Source: a bacterium
Lineage (GTDB): Bacteria > CAYTYR01 > UBA6262
Assembly (NCBI GenBank): GCA_028712895.1
Contig: JAQTPL010000005.1
Span: 1 to 64,000, forward strand
Reading direction: 5' to 3'
DNA length: 64,000 nucleotides
In this document: piece after piece, positions 18,905 to 26,623 of the stretch
Position numbering within the stretch: position 1 is the first letter of the stretch
Layout: each line of letters begins with the position of its first letter
The notes under the pieces: generated by a model
Database searches by the model: none
What the model was told of the DNA's origin: nothing
Seen by the model: the letters and a program-made list of their open reading frames with translations, nothing else
Made by a program: the position numbers and the translations under genes

Positions 18905-18947
18905 GCGCGACTTTAGCGTATAGCGGGTAGCGTTTAGCGTATAGTAA
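18905..18947. repeat. Word array, TAGCGTATAGCG family
   Basis: Degenerate copies of TAGCGTATAGCGGGTAGCG follow tRNA-Val. Only the forward arm is present here; the full forward/reverse version lies at 33094. Confidence 0.7.
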
Positions 18948-18976
18948 AAATGCAATTAATAAAAGGATGGTAGATC

Positions 18977-19687
18977 TTGAATCAGGAAATTGAGACATTG
19001 ATCAAGCTGCAAAAAATGGATATCAGTATTGATAGCTTGAAAAATAAAGCTAAGGAAATACCCTTATGCATAGAAAAAACAAAAACCGACTTTGAAACAA
19101 AGAATACAAACCTGGAAAGCTTAAAACAGGAGCTGGCCAGGATCCAATTGGATAAAAAGCAAAAAGAAATGGACTTGCATACTAAGGAAGAAGAAAGAAA
19201 GAAACACCAGTCAGAGTTGAATAAGGTCAAGAAAAATGATCAGTATTTTGCCTTGCAGAAGGAAATTGATCAGCTTGGCAAGGATATTTCCGTCATCGAA
19301 GATGGCATACTGAATATGATGGATTCGATCGAAACCGTCAATACAAAAATGAAGCAGGAGCAGGATTTATTAAAACAGGAAGAAGGGAAATTAGGGCAGG
19401 AAATTAATCGGTTTACCGGGGAATTAGAGTCTATTAATAAAGCAATTGCCGACCAGGAAACGCAGCGCCGGGAAATAACGGCAACGATTCCAGCTGAATC
19501 CTTGACTCTCTATGAACGGATCAGAAAAAGCAAAAAAGGAATGGCTGTGGCAGAGGTCATGAAAAATAACTCCTGCGGAGGTTGTCATATGACTTTACCA
19601 CCGCAGGTAGTCAATGAAGTCAGGAAGCTGGACCGGCTGGTGCTATGTGAAAGCTGCTCCCGGATCTTGTTTTGGAAGGGCGAATGA
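18977..19687 (+). CDS. Zinc-ribbon coiled-coil protein (C4-type, CdsZ/DUF164-like)
   Basis: A 236-residue protein with a long antiparallel coiled coil (about residues 5-170, rich in Lys, Glu and Gln) and a C-terminal C4 zinc ribbon (CGGCHMTLPPQ then LCESCSRILFW). Proteins of this type are often encoded beside RNase H or Nif3-family genes, and some interact with nucleic acids or ribosomes. RNase H follows here after 3 bases, so the two are co-translated. The start is TTG 18977, with AAGGATGG upstream; no ATG is available near the N-terminus of the conserved region. Confidence 0.8.
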   Translation: MNQEIETLIKLQKMDISIDSLKNKAKEIPLCIEKTKTDFETKNTNLESLKQELARIQLDKKQKEMDLHTKEEERKKHQSELNKVKKNDQYFALQKEIDQLGKDISVIEDGILNMMDSIETVNTKMKQEQDLLKQEEGKLGQEINRFTGELESINKAIADQETQRREITATIPAESLTLYERIRKSKKGMAVAEVMKNNSCGGCHMTLPPQVVNEVRKLDRLVLCESCSRILFWKGE

Positions 19688-19690
19688 GCA

Positions 19691-20257
19691 GTGCATAACA
19701 ATGAAGATATCGTAAAAGTACTGCGCATGTTTGCGCAAGGATTGAATATAAGAGATATCGTACAAAAATTCCCAGCCTATGACCACGCCAAGATAGTTCA
19801 CTTGCTGCATGATTTAGTGGAGGAGTTGCAGCCAAAGAGAAAGCACCAGGTTGTAGCTGGCCAATACATTGCTAATATTGACGGAGCCAGCCGGGGTAAT
19901 CCAGGGCCCGGAGCATTGGGTTTGGTAATATATGACAACCAGGGAAAGATAATCTCTAAACACAAAAAGACGCTGGGAATTTGCACTAATAATTTTGCTG
20001 AATATCAGGCCTTGGTCAAAACCCTGGAAATAGCCCAAGAGTTAGGGCTAGATAAGTTGTTAATACGCAGTGATTCCCAATTACTGGTCAGGCAAATGCA
20101 AGGCCACTATAAGATCAAGGATGAAAAAATTAAAACTTTGAATCATAAAGTGCAGGAATTTCTTAAATCTTTTGAATCTGTTGAGTTTTGTCATATACCA
20201 AGGACAGAAAATCAGCTGGCAGACCAGCTGGCCAATGAAGCGCTGGATGAAGTTTAG
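19691..20257 (+). CDS. Ribonuclease HI family protein with N-terminal extension
   Basis: An RNase H that cleaves RNA in RNA-DNA hybrids. The catalytic carboxylates are Asp64 (NIDGASRGNPGPG), Glu104 (FAEYQAL), Asp128 (IRSDSQLL) and Asp178 (NQLADQLANEAL). This is the RnhA-like type with the short GNPGPGA loop and without the basic protrusion of E. coli RnhA. The first 55 residues form an extra helical region with a DIVQKFPAYDHAKIVHLLHDL stretch (split here as a helix-turn-helix-like segment), absent from minimal RNase H. Translation starts at GTG 19691. The RNase P RNA gene follows directly. Confidence 0.88.
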   Translation: MHNNEDIVKVLRMFAQGLNIRDIVQKFPAYDHAKIVHLLHDLVEELQPKRKHQVVAGQYIANIDGASRGNPGPGALGLVIYDNQGKIISKHKKTLGICTNNFAEYQALVKTLEIAQELGLDKLLIRSDSQLLVRQMQGHYKIKDEKIKTLNHKVQEFLKSFESVEFCHIPRTENQLADQLANEALDEV

Positions 20258-20290
20258 ATATTAGTATTTCAAAATTGTTCTTTAAATGCA

Positions 20291-20736
20291 GGATAGAATG
20301 GACAAGATGATCGCTCTGTAACTCCGATGTGAATCGGAGCCAGGGAGGAAAGTCCGAGCTCCAGAGGGCAGGGTGCCTCATAACGTGAGGGGGTCTGATG
20401 CAAATCGGATCACGGAAAGTGCCACAGAAAATTACCGCCCACCGTTGCTCTGCAACGAGGTAAGGTTGAAAACGCGGGGTAAGAGCCCACGGCCCGATGT
20501 AGTAATACATGGGGAGGGTAAACCCCACCTGGTGCAAGACTAAAAGTTCTATTTAAGAAGCCTCTGAAAAGAGACTTCTTGTGAGTTGCTCGCTCATATC
20601 CCGGGAGAAATCGAGGGGTAATAGATAAGTTGGTCGCTAGATCCCGTTGGTGACATCGGGACCAGACAAATGATCATCACCCTGCTGCGCGTAAGTTCAG
20701 CGGGGAACAGAACTCGGCTTATCGTCTGTTCTATCC
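20291..20736 (+). ncRNA. rnpB: RNase P RNA, bacterial type A
   Basis: The catalytic RNA that trims tRNA 5' leaders. P1 is formed by GGATAGAA (20291) and TTCTATCC (20729). The conserved GAGGAAAGTCCGAGCTCC lies at 20345, the 3' core ACAGAACTCGGCTTA at 20706, and the CCA-binding L15 loop with GGTAA at about 20518. Length and motifs fit type A. It follows RNase H on the same strand, an arrangement often found. Confidence 0.96.
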
Positions 20737-20737
20737 T

Positions 20738-20770
20738 GTCTTTTAAATCGCTCAATGCGATTTAAAAGAC
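20738..20770. other. Perfect hairpin after rnpB
   Basis: GTCTTTTAAATCGC-TCAAT-GCGATTTAAAAGAC, a perfect 14-bp stem starting two bases after the RNase P P1 helix. It lacks a trailing U tract, so it may act in 3'-end processing or be a repeat. A GATTACACAGATT word array follows at 20771-20806. Confidence 0.6.
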
Positions 20771-20807
20771 TGATTACACAGATTTCAAAAGGAGATTACA
20801 CAGATAC

Positions 20808-20841
20808 AACATTTGCTAAAACAGCGAGTGTTTTTTTATTT
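20808..20841 (+). terminator. Intrinsic terminator downstream of rnpB
   Basis: Stem AACATTTGCT / AGCGAGTGTT (10 bp with G-U pairs), loop AAAAC, then TTTTTTTATTTT. It is the near-twin of the hairpin at 22976-23010; the two bracket the accessory island. Confidence 0.75.
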
Positions 20842-20977
20842 TAGCGGAGTTTATCCCCGCCTAAGCTTTTGTGGCGGATAAAAGACTCACTCTAGAGACT
20901 TAATCTGGGAGTATAAGAATTAGGAAATCCGCAAAAACGAATTCGCATATCATATGTTGGGAGAATAAAAATATCAA
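20842..20977. other. Gap before accessory island
   Basis: Contains a weak inverted repeat (TTTATCCCCGCC near 20851, GGCGGATAAA near 20873) and an ATTCGCATAT word fragment. No gene or clear promoter is seen. Confidence 0.4.
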
Positions 20978-21538
20978 ATGAATAACACCAGATTAACATT
21001 CACCGAATCATTCAAAATAATAAAACAACAATTCGAGGGTCTTGTTACTGGAATAGATGGTGAACCTTATATGCCTCCTGGAATCCCTAATTTTGACGAT
21101 GAAAAGTTAGGAATTGGCTTTTTCCGAGGCCAGTTCAAAGATAACCGCTTAGATAATCTAACAATACCAAGAACTTATTTTGGACGTTCAGAATTAAACA
21201 ATATTTCATTCAAAAATACCGATCTTAACGAATCGCGAATGTGCTGGAATGATTGGGCTGAATGTGATTTCTCTGAGTCTAGTCTTAAATGTTGCGATTT
21301 GCGAAATTCTATTTTCAAAGACTGTAGTTTTAAAAATGCTAATCTTGAGGATGCTGATTTACGCCATGCTACTTTTGAAAATTGCGATTTTTCCGGTGCA
21401 TCCATGAAGGGCACAAAAATAAAAAAGGCATCTGGTATACTCACGAGGTTTTCTCCTAAAACAATTAAGACAGATAAAAAACAAAACTTGGAAATCGATT
21501 GGCAAAAAGAAAATGGGCCAGAAGCACCCGGCGGCTGA
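20978..21538 (+). CDS. Pentapeptide-repeat protein
   Basis: A 186-residue protein with a run of pentapeptide repeats from about residue 68 to 148 (units such as ANLED, ADLRH, ATFEN, CDFSG, ASMKG). These form a right-handed quadrilateral beta helix. The N-terminal 65 residues are not repetitive and the C-terminal tail is basic then acidic. There is no signal peptide. Some family members (Qnr, MfpA) mimic DNA and protect gyrase; many have no known role. Shine-Dalgarno support is poor. The gene is AT-richer than its neighbours and starts the accessory island, consistent with horizontal gain. Confidence 0.8.
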   Translation: MNNTRLTFTESFKIIKQQFEGLVTGIDGEPYMPPGIPNFDDEKLGIGFFRGQFKDNRLDNLTIPRTYFGRSELNNISFKNTDLNESRMCWNDWAECDFSESSLKCCDLRNSIFKDCSFKNANLEDADLRHATFENCDFSGASMKGTKIKKASGILTRFSPKTIKTDKKQNLEIDWQKENGPEAPGG

Positions 21539-21610
21539 AAGGCTAAAGGGGCGGAGTTGGGTAATAAGGTTATTAAAATGTTTAACTGATCTATTAATAA
21601 GAGGGAAATA

Positions 21611-21991
21611 ATGATAAAAAGAAAAATATCAGCTGCCGCAATTGAAAAAGAACCATACATTGTATGGAATGCATATATTGATCTGTTAGCAATGGAAGAT
21701 GAAGCAAAATTGTCAGAAATATAAAAAATAGCGCAACATGCATTTTAGTATGAATCTGAAATTCAAAATGGTGGACATTTGCAATATTTTGAAAACAAAA
21801 GGAAGAAAGACTACTCTGAAGTAATAAACGCATTAAAAACAATTGGCGCAAATAAACATGCAGAAGTACTGGAAAAAGCTGAAAATGAATTTAGAAAGAA
21901 AAATAGGAAAATGATCGAATCTGTAGAGGAATATGTTGAAATTGCATTAGAAGGCGAGTCGTTAGAAATAAATATCATACCGGAGGTAATA
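21611..21991 (+). pseudogene. DMP19/DUF4375-like gene broken by two in-frame stops
   Basis: From ATG 21611 (GAGGG upstream) one frame reads MIKRKISAAAIEKEPYIVWN onward and continues past a TAA (21719) and a TAG (21743) into YESEIQNGGHLQYFENK and a helical C-terminal part. The NGGHxQYF box is the hallmark of DMP19/DUF4375 proteins, one of which is a DNA mimic in Neisseria. The reading frame is preserved around both stops, so this looks like a recently inactivated gene. TAA and TAG end other genes in the window, so recoding is unlikely. A shorter product from TTG 21779 is possible but would lack the N-terminal half. Confidence 0.7.
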
Positions 21992-22153
21992 ATGAGTCTA
22001 GAATGGCTATTTACAATGATGATATTCTTTAGTGGATATCTATTTTTTAAGCATCCTCAAACAACGACCGCGTCATTAATCTTTCGTATAACTCTTTTAG
22101 CAGTAGGAGTAGTTGGTCTGATTGCGATAAAAATAATTAAGAAAAATAATTAG
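21992..22153 (+). CDS. Small two-segment membrane protein, unknown
   Basis: A 53-residue ORF in frame with the broken upstream gene but with its own GGAGG and ATG (TACCGGAGGTAATAATG). It begins MSLEWLFTMMIFFSGYLFF and contains two hydrophobic segments (about residues 3-20 and 28-48) with a KKNN tail. No family is recognised. It could also be a genuine C-terminal extension of the broken gene, but the good ribosome-binding site favours a separate gene. Confidence 0.5.
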   Translation: MSLEWLFTMMIFFSGYLFFKHPQTTTASLIFRITLLAVGVVGLIAIKIIKKNN

Positions 22154-22297
22154 GTGACCCAAACATTTAGTAGTAATTAAAGTGTCGGAGGGAGTCAGGT
22201 GATAAAGTTTAACAGCTCACTTTAGCCGTGAGCTGTATATTTGAAGAGGCACAAAAAGCGAAATTGCATATTATATATTTGGCCATATGGAGGGATA

Positions 22298-22912
22298 ATG
22301 GGAATTTTTAATATCTTCCGAAAACGGATAGAGTCTCCACATATTCCTGCTGGGACGGGGATTTTGTCTATTCTATTTGGAGAAACAACAGAATTAGAAA
22401 ATCAATTCAAAGAAGACGTTTCAATTTATGGTGAAACCGGTATAACCGTTCACTCCTATAGAGTATCGAGTACCCAGGAAATAAGTGATCTTTTGTCTTC
22501 ACAAAGACCAGGTCTTTTTCATTTACTTGCAACATTTACGAATAGAGGTTCACTTATTGATTCAATGGGTAAGGAAATATTCTTAAATGATTTAATGAAG
22601 CTAGGAGAATCAAGAGGGGTTCGGTTATTTATCATAGCCAGTGAGAATAATTTTAATAATATAAAGGAACATATTTACAGTTCTCAAATTATGAACTTTC
22701 TAACTATTTTAACTAGAAATAAGCATTTTCCAAGTTTTTTAAGAGGAATTATTTCCGGACTATCCAAGAATCCAAACTTTGCTCTTGCTTATGTGAAATT
22801 GGCTCCCCAACACCAATCAGCACAAGTGGGATTGCCCTTGCCTGGCTCTATCGCTATATGTCCATCCAAAAGTGGAAGAAGCTTAGTGCTATGGTCTGAT
22901 GCACAGCTTTAA
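22298..22912 (+). CDS. Uncharacterised protein, faintly CHAT-like
   Basis: A 204-residue protein, with the ATG at 22298 chosen because GGAGGG lies just upstream; an in-frame ATG-led extension back to 22241 lacks this. No family is recognised with confidence. The order of elements GLFHLLATF, IFLNDLMKLGESRGVRLFIIAS and FPSFLRGIISGLSKNPNFALAY recalls the CHAT caspase fold (HxxGH box, strand before the catalytic Cys, C-terminal helix). The catalytic His-Gly-His and Cys are not present, so any such domain would be inactive. No signal peptide is seen. AT-rich; last gene of the accessory island. Confidence 0.55.
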   Translation: MGIFNIFRKRIESPHIPAGTGILSILFGETTELENQFKEDVSIYGETGITVHSYRVSSTQEISDLLSSQRPGLFHLLATFTNRGSLIDSMGKEIFLNDLMKLGESRGVRLFIIASENNFNNIKEHIYSSQIMNFLTILTRNKHFPSFLRGIISGLSKNPNFALAYVKLAPQHQSAQVGLPLPGSIAICPSKSGRSLVLWSDAQL

Positions 22913-22975
22913 AAAGGAGAATATGCTTCATTAGATAGCGATTTTACAATAAGATTATAAAGATTGATATATTAA

Positions 22976-23010
22976 AACATCTACTAAAATAGTAGGTGTT
23001 TTTTTATTTT
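22976..23010 (+). terminator. Intrinsic terminator at the end of the accessory island
   Basis: Stem AACATCTACT / AGTAGGTGTT (10 bp), loop AAAAT, then TTTTTTTATTTTT. It separates the island from the dcw promoter and is a near-copy of the terminator at 20808. Confidence 0.85.
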
Positions 23011-23040
23011 TACTCCGCGTAATTTAATTAGCAAAAATAC

Positions 23041-23069
23041 TTGACAAGAAAAGCCCAGAGTGATAATAT
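23041..23069 (+). promoter_or_regulatory. dcw cluster promoter
   Basis: TTGACA (23041-23046), a 17-base spacer and TAATAT (23064-23069), close to the sigma-70 consensus. It is about 80 bases before mraZ and immediately before two TGGGG boxes. Confidence 0.8.
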
Positions 23070-23074
23070 CAGAG

Positions 23075-23089
23075 TGGGGAAAAGTGGGG
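23075..23089 (+). promoter_or_regulatory. MraZ operator boxes
   Basis: Two TGGGG boxes at 23075-23079 and 23085-23089 with a 10-base period, the spacing known for MraZ recognition repeats (TGGGN-N5-TGGGN). They lie just past the -10 box, so bound MraZ would repress its own operon. The assignment is by match to the known pattern. Confidence 0.75.
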
Positions 23090-23150
23090 AAAAAGAGCTC
23101 GTAGTTCGTAGCTCATAGCTCGTAGTAAAAACTAAGATAAAGGAAAGATA

Positions 23151-23579
23151 ATGTTCATTGGGCAGTACGAACATGCGTTAGATGAAAAAAATAGGTTGTT
23201 TATCCCGGCAAAATTCCGGCACGGGCAACAGGAATTTATCGTCACCCGCGGCTTGGAGAGTTGCTTGTTTTTATTTACTAAGGAATCGTGGCAGCAGATA
23301 ACCGAAAAGCTGAATGCCTTGCCCCTGACCAAGCACGAAGCCAGGTCTTTCATCAGGCTCTTTGCCTCCGGTGCCCAGGACTGCGAAGTGGACGACCAGG
23401 GCCGGATCCTGGTCCCTAAGATCCTTAAAGAATATGCCGCTATCGGAAAAAAGGTCACTGTCATTGGTGTAATGAACAGGATTGAGATCTGGGACACCCA
23501 AAAATGGAACAAGTTCTATAAAACAACTAAACCAAAATATGAACATATAGCTGAAAAACTGACCGATTTGGGAATTTAA
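23151..23579 (+). CDS. mraZ: Transcriptional regulator MraZ
   Basis: MraZ is an AbrB-like DNA-binding protein that autoregulates the division and cell-wall cluster. The 142-residue product contains two MraZ repeats (FIGQYEHALDEKNRLFIPAKFR and the second near residue 80 with DCEVDDQGRILVPKI, here in parts). It is the first gene of the dcw cluster; candidate operator boxes lie upstream. The start is supported by AAGGAAAG before the ATG. rsmH follows 10 bases later. Confidence 0.95.
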   Translation: MFIGQYEHALDEKNRLFIPAKFRHGQQEFIVTRGLESCLFLFTKESWQQITEKLNALPLTKHEARSFIRLFASGAQDCEVDDQGRILVPKILKEYAAIGKKVTVIGVMNRIEIWDTQKWNKFYKTTKPKYEHIAEKLTDLGI

Positions 23580-23589
23580 GGTCTATCTT

Positions 23590-24537
23590 ATGTTAAAAAG
23601 ACAGTATCATCAGCCTGTTATGCTTAAAGAAGCCATTATGCTGCTGGATATCAAAAAAGGCGGCATATATGTAGATGCTACTCTTGGAGGTGGTGGTCAT
23701 GCGCAAAAGGTATTGGAAGAAATCGGTAGTCATGGCACACTTATCGGAATGGATCAAGACCAGGCCGCAATTGAGCATTGCCGGGAGTTATTCCGGAATC
23801 AAAAAAATATCATCCTGGAACAAGCTAACTTTAGAGACCTTTCCAGAATCCTTGATCAAAGAAAGATCAAAGAAATAGACGGTATACTATTTGATTTAGG
23901 AGTTTCCAGCTACCAGCTGGAAACCGCTGAGCGGGGTTTCAGTTTTAGCCAGGACGGCCCTTTAGATATGCGTATGGACCGTAGCCAGGGATTGACCGCT
24001 GCTGACCTGGTAAATTCGATAGGCTTGAAAGATTTAGCGCAGGTCATCGAGGATTACGGCGAGGAGCGGTGGGCCAAAAAAATCGCCAGGAATATTGTCT
24101 CAGCCAGGGAACACTGTCGCATTGATTCAACATCTGCATTAGCTGATATCGTCGCGGGCAGTATCCCCAGGAGCAAATGGCCTGACAATATTCACCCGGC
24201 GACCAGGACCTTCCAGGCTCTACGCATTACAGTTAATAATGAACTTTCGGTCTTAAAGCCGGCTTTATCAACAGCTATAAGATTTTTAAAAAATAGGGGC
24301 AGGATCGTGGTCATCTCTTTCCATTCCCTGGAGGACAGGATCGTAAAGAACACCTTAGTTGATTTTAGCCGGGGCTGTATTTGCCCTCCGAAACTGCCTA
24401 TCTGCGTTTGCGGCCATACCGCCGAGATCAGGATCCTGACCAAGAAGCCGTTACAGGCCCAGGATGAAGAAATAGTAAGTAATCCCCGGTCGCGGAGTGC
24501 TAAGATGCGGGCGGGGGAAAGAATAGCCAATGGCTAA
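23590..24537 (+). CDS. rsmH: 16S rRNA (cytosine1402-N4)-methyltransferase
   Basis: RsmH methylates C1402 in the ribosomal decoding site using S-adenosylmethionine. Motifs are DATLGGGGHA (near residue 31), GMDQDQAAI, the DLGVSSYQL box and IISFHSLEDR-type VVISFHSLEDR near the C-terminus. At 315 residues it is normal length. The final bases overlap ftsL by 8, indicating coupled translation in the dcw operon. Confidence 0.96.
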   Translation: MLKRQYHQPVMLKEAIMLLDIKKGGIYVDATLGGGGHAQKVLEEIGSHGTLIGMDQDQAAIEHCRELFRNQKNIILEQANFRDLSRILDQRKIKEIDGILFDLGVSSYQLETAERGFSFSQDGPLDMRMDRSQGLTAADLVNSIGLKDLAQVIEDYGEERWAKKIARNIVSAREHCRIDSTSALADIVAGSIPRSKWPDNIHPATRTFQALRITVNNELSVLKPALSTAIRFLKNRGRIVVISFHSLEDRIVKNTLVDFSRGCICPPKLPICVCGHTAEIRILTKKPLQAQDEEIVSNPRSRSAKMRAGERIANG

Positions 24538-24814
24538 ACGAAATAATCGCGGCGCCATTCACCGTTTTTTGTTCCTGGTGCTGTTGTTTTGCACAGCGCT
24601 GGCCTATGTGTGGCAGCAGATACAAGTTATGAAAGTTGGTTATGCCATAAACCAGTTGAAAGTGCAGATCGAAGAACGTGAAAATGAAAACCGGTTTTTG
24701 CGCATGAGAATAAGCAATTTAGGCTCACTGGAACGGGTGGAGAAGATAGCTAAAGAACGGTTGAAAATGGTCAATCCGCCACCGGAAAACATTATTTATC
24801 TACCAACCCAATAG
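24530..24814 (+). CDS. ftsL: Cell division protein FtsL-like
   Basis: A 94-residue bitopic protein with a short basic N-terminus, one membrane segment (about residues 12-28) and a coiled coil (about residues 35-65), ending in the conserved-type ERLKMVNPPPENIIYL. FtsL forms a complex with FtsB and FtsQ at the septum and helps activate FtsW-FtsI. Sequence conservation is low in this family, so the call rests on topology, length and position between rsmH and ftsI. Confidence 0.85.
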   Translation: MAKRNNRGAIHRFLFLVLLFCTALAYVWQQIQVMKVGYAINQLKVQIEERENENRFLRMRISNLGSLERVEKIAKERLKMVNPPPENIIYLPTQ

Positions 24815-24825
24815 AGGGGTGATTA

Positions 24826-26526
24826 ATGTACCATAGACGCGCAGCCTTAGTCGCTTTTTGTGTTTTACTGCTTTTCTTTGGCGTGGTATGCCGCCTCTAT
24901 TTTATTCAGGTCCTGCAATACCGTAAATTTGCCGGCTTGAAAGAAAAACAATATATTCAAACTGTCGAAATAAAGCCTAAGCGGGGAACTATTTTTGATT
25001 GCCAGGGCAGGGAATTGGCTTTAAGCGTTGATGTTGATTCGGTATGCGCTTTCCCGCGGCAGATCGAAAATGTCCAGGAAACAGCGGCAAAATTAGCCAA
25101 AGCTCTTGACCTGGACCAGGAAGTGATCAAGGAGAAACTGAAAACTGATAAGTATTTTGTCTGGATCGATCGCAAAATAGACGCAGAGCAAGCCAAGGCG
25201 GTTAAACTATATAAGTTGAAAGGAGTAGGCTTTGTCAAAGAAAGTAAAAGATGTTATCCTGATGAGCATTTGGCCAACCAGTTACTCGGATTTGTTGGTA
25301 TTGATAATGATGGACTGACTGGAATAGAAAAATATTATGATGAGTATATTAAGGGTGAATCAAGTTTTGTTACCCAGGGAAAGGACGCCAAAGGCCGCAG
25401 CGTACTGAACGATACAGAAACCTGTTATAACAGCAGTAATTCAAATGATCTTATCTTGACTATTGATAAAACCATTCAATATATCGCTGAACGTGAGCTA
25501 GATGCGGCCTGGGCCAAATATAGCGGGCGGAATGCCCTGATCATCGTACAAAAAACCAAGACTGGAGAGATCCTGGCTTTAGCCGGCCGGCCTACTTTTT
25601 CTTACCATAAAATAAAGGAAAGCAGCATTAGTGAAATGCGCCTTCGGGCTATCACCGATTTCTATGAACCAGGATCAACCTTTAAGATAATTACCGCAGC
25701 CGCAGCATTAGAAGAAAAGGTCGTAAAACCGGAAGACCGCTATTTTTGCGAAAATGGTTCTTATAAAGTAGGGCCAACAGTGATCAGGGACCATGAAAAA
25801 GAAGGCTGGTTGACCTTTGCCCAGGTTGTAGAGCGTTCCTCCAATATAGGGACGGCCAAAGTTGCTAATAAAATCGGTCGGGATAAGCTGTTTTATTACT
25901 CTAAAATGTTCGGCTTTGGCAGTATGACTGGCATTGGTTTGCCGGGAGAAATTCAGGGGCTGTTGCGCAAACCTAAAGACTGGTCCAGTATTTCACTTGG
26001 CCGTATTTCCTTTGGCCAGGAAATAGGTGTGACTCCGCTGCAGCTGTTGAATGCGGTCAATGCCGTAGCTAACGGCGGGATGTTGATGCAACCGATGATA
26101 GTTAAGGCTATACGTAATAAGCAAGGGACCATAATCAAGGAATATGATCCACAGATAATGAGGAAAGTTATTTCTCCGGAAACAGCCCAGACATTAACCA
26201 CGATCCTGCAAGGCGTAGTTGAGAATGGTACCGGCGCCATGGCCCAGGTAAAAGGCTATGATGTTGCCGGCAAAACAGGAACCGCGCAGAAGATCGATCC
26301 CAGTATCAAGAAATATTCTGATACAAAATATGTGGCCAGTTTTGTCGGTTATTTGCCGGCTGACGATCCGGAAGTAACTATCCTGGTGATTATTGATGAG
26401 CCCAAAGAAATATATTGGGGCGGCAGTGTCTGCGCTCCGGTCTTTGCCAATGTAGCCAGGGATATTATGCGCTATCTCAATATACCGGCAAAAACAACTT
26501 TGTTAGCCAGCAACAAAAAAATATAA
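24826..26526 (+). CDS. ftsI: Septal peptidoglycan transpeptidase FtsI (class B PBP3)
   Basis: FtsI cross-links peptidoglycan during septation, paired with FtsW. One N-terminal membrane segment (about residues 8-28) is followed by a pedestal domain starting at KPKRGTIFD. The transpeptidase domain has the catalytic EPGSTFKI box (Ser284, Lys287), an SSN motif and KTGTAQK near residue 486. At 566 residues it lacks the C-terminal PASTA repeats of the Spo Vd-type enzymes; the only PASTA protein in the window is separate (62367). All catalytic motifs are intact. Confidence 0.95.
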   Translation: MYHRRAALVAFCVLLLFFGVVCRLYFIQVLQYRKFAGLKEKQYIQTVEIKPKRGTIFDCQGRELALSVDVDSVCAFPRQIENVQETAAKLAKALDLDQEVIKEKLKTDKYFVWIDRKIDAEQAKAVKLYKLKGVGFVKESKRCYPDEHLANQLLGFVGIDNDGLTGIEKYYDEYIKGESSFVTQGKDAKGRSVLNDTETCYNSSNSNDLILTIDKTIQYIAERELDAAWAKYSGRNALIIVQKTKTGEILALAGRPTFSYHKIKESSISEMRLRAITDFYEPGSTFKIITAAAALEEKVVKPEDRYFCENGSYKVGPTVIRDHEKEGWLTFAQVVERSSNIGTAKVANKIGRDKLFYYSKMFGFGSMTGIGLPGEIQGLLRKPKDWSSISLGRISFGQEIGVTPLQLLNAVNAVANGGMLMQPMIVKAIRNKQGTIIKEYDPQIMRKVISPETAQTLTTILQGVVENGTGAMAQVKGYDVAGKTGTAQKIDPSIKKYSDTKYVASFVGYLPADDPEVTILVIIDEPKEIYWGGSVCAPVFANVARDIMRYLNIPAKTTLLASNKKI

Positions 26527-26612
26527 GAAGACGAATTACTCGAATTATAGCGAATATCACGAATAAAAACCATCCATTCGCGTAATTAGCTGTCATTCGA
26601 GACATTCGCAAA
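26525..26612. repeat. Word array, ATTCG family
   Basis: Forward words (CGAATTACTCGAATTATAGCG, CGAATATCACGAAT) are followed after an A-rich loop by reverse words (ATTCGCGTAATTAGC, ATTCGAGACATTCGC). It is one of few interruptions inside the dcw cluster, between ftsI and murE. Confidence 0.85.
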
Positions 26613-26623
26613 AGGATTTTAGC

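Noticed and set aside
20738-20770. Terminator of rnpB
   Set aside because: The stem is perfect but no U tract follows; the hairpin-T tract at 20808 is the better terminator candidate.
21719-21745. Recoded stop codons in the DUF4375-like frame
   Set aside because: TAA, TAG and TGA all end other genes in the window, and no selenocysteine or pyrrolysine signals are visible.
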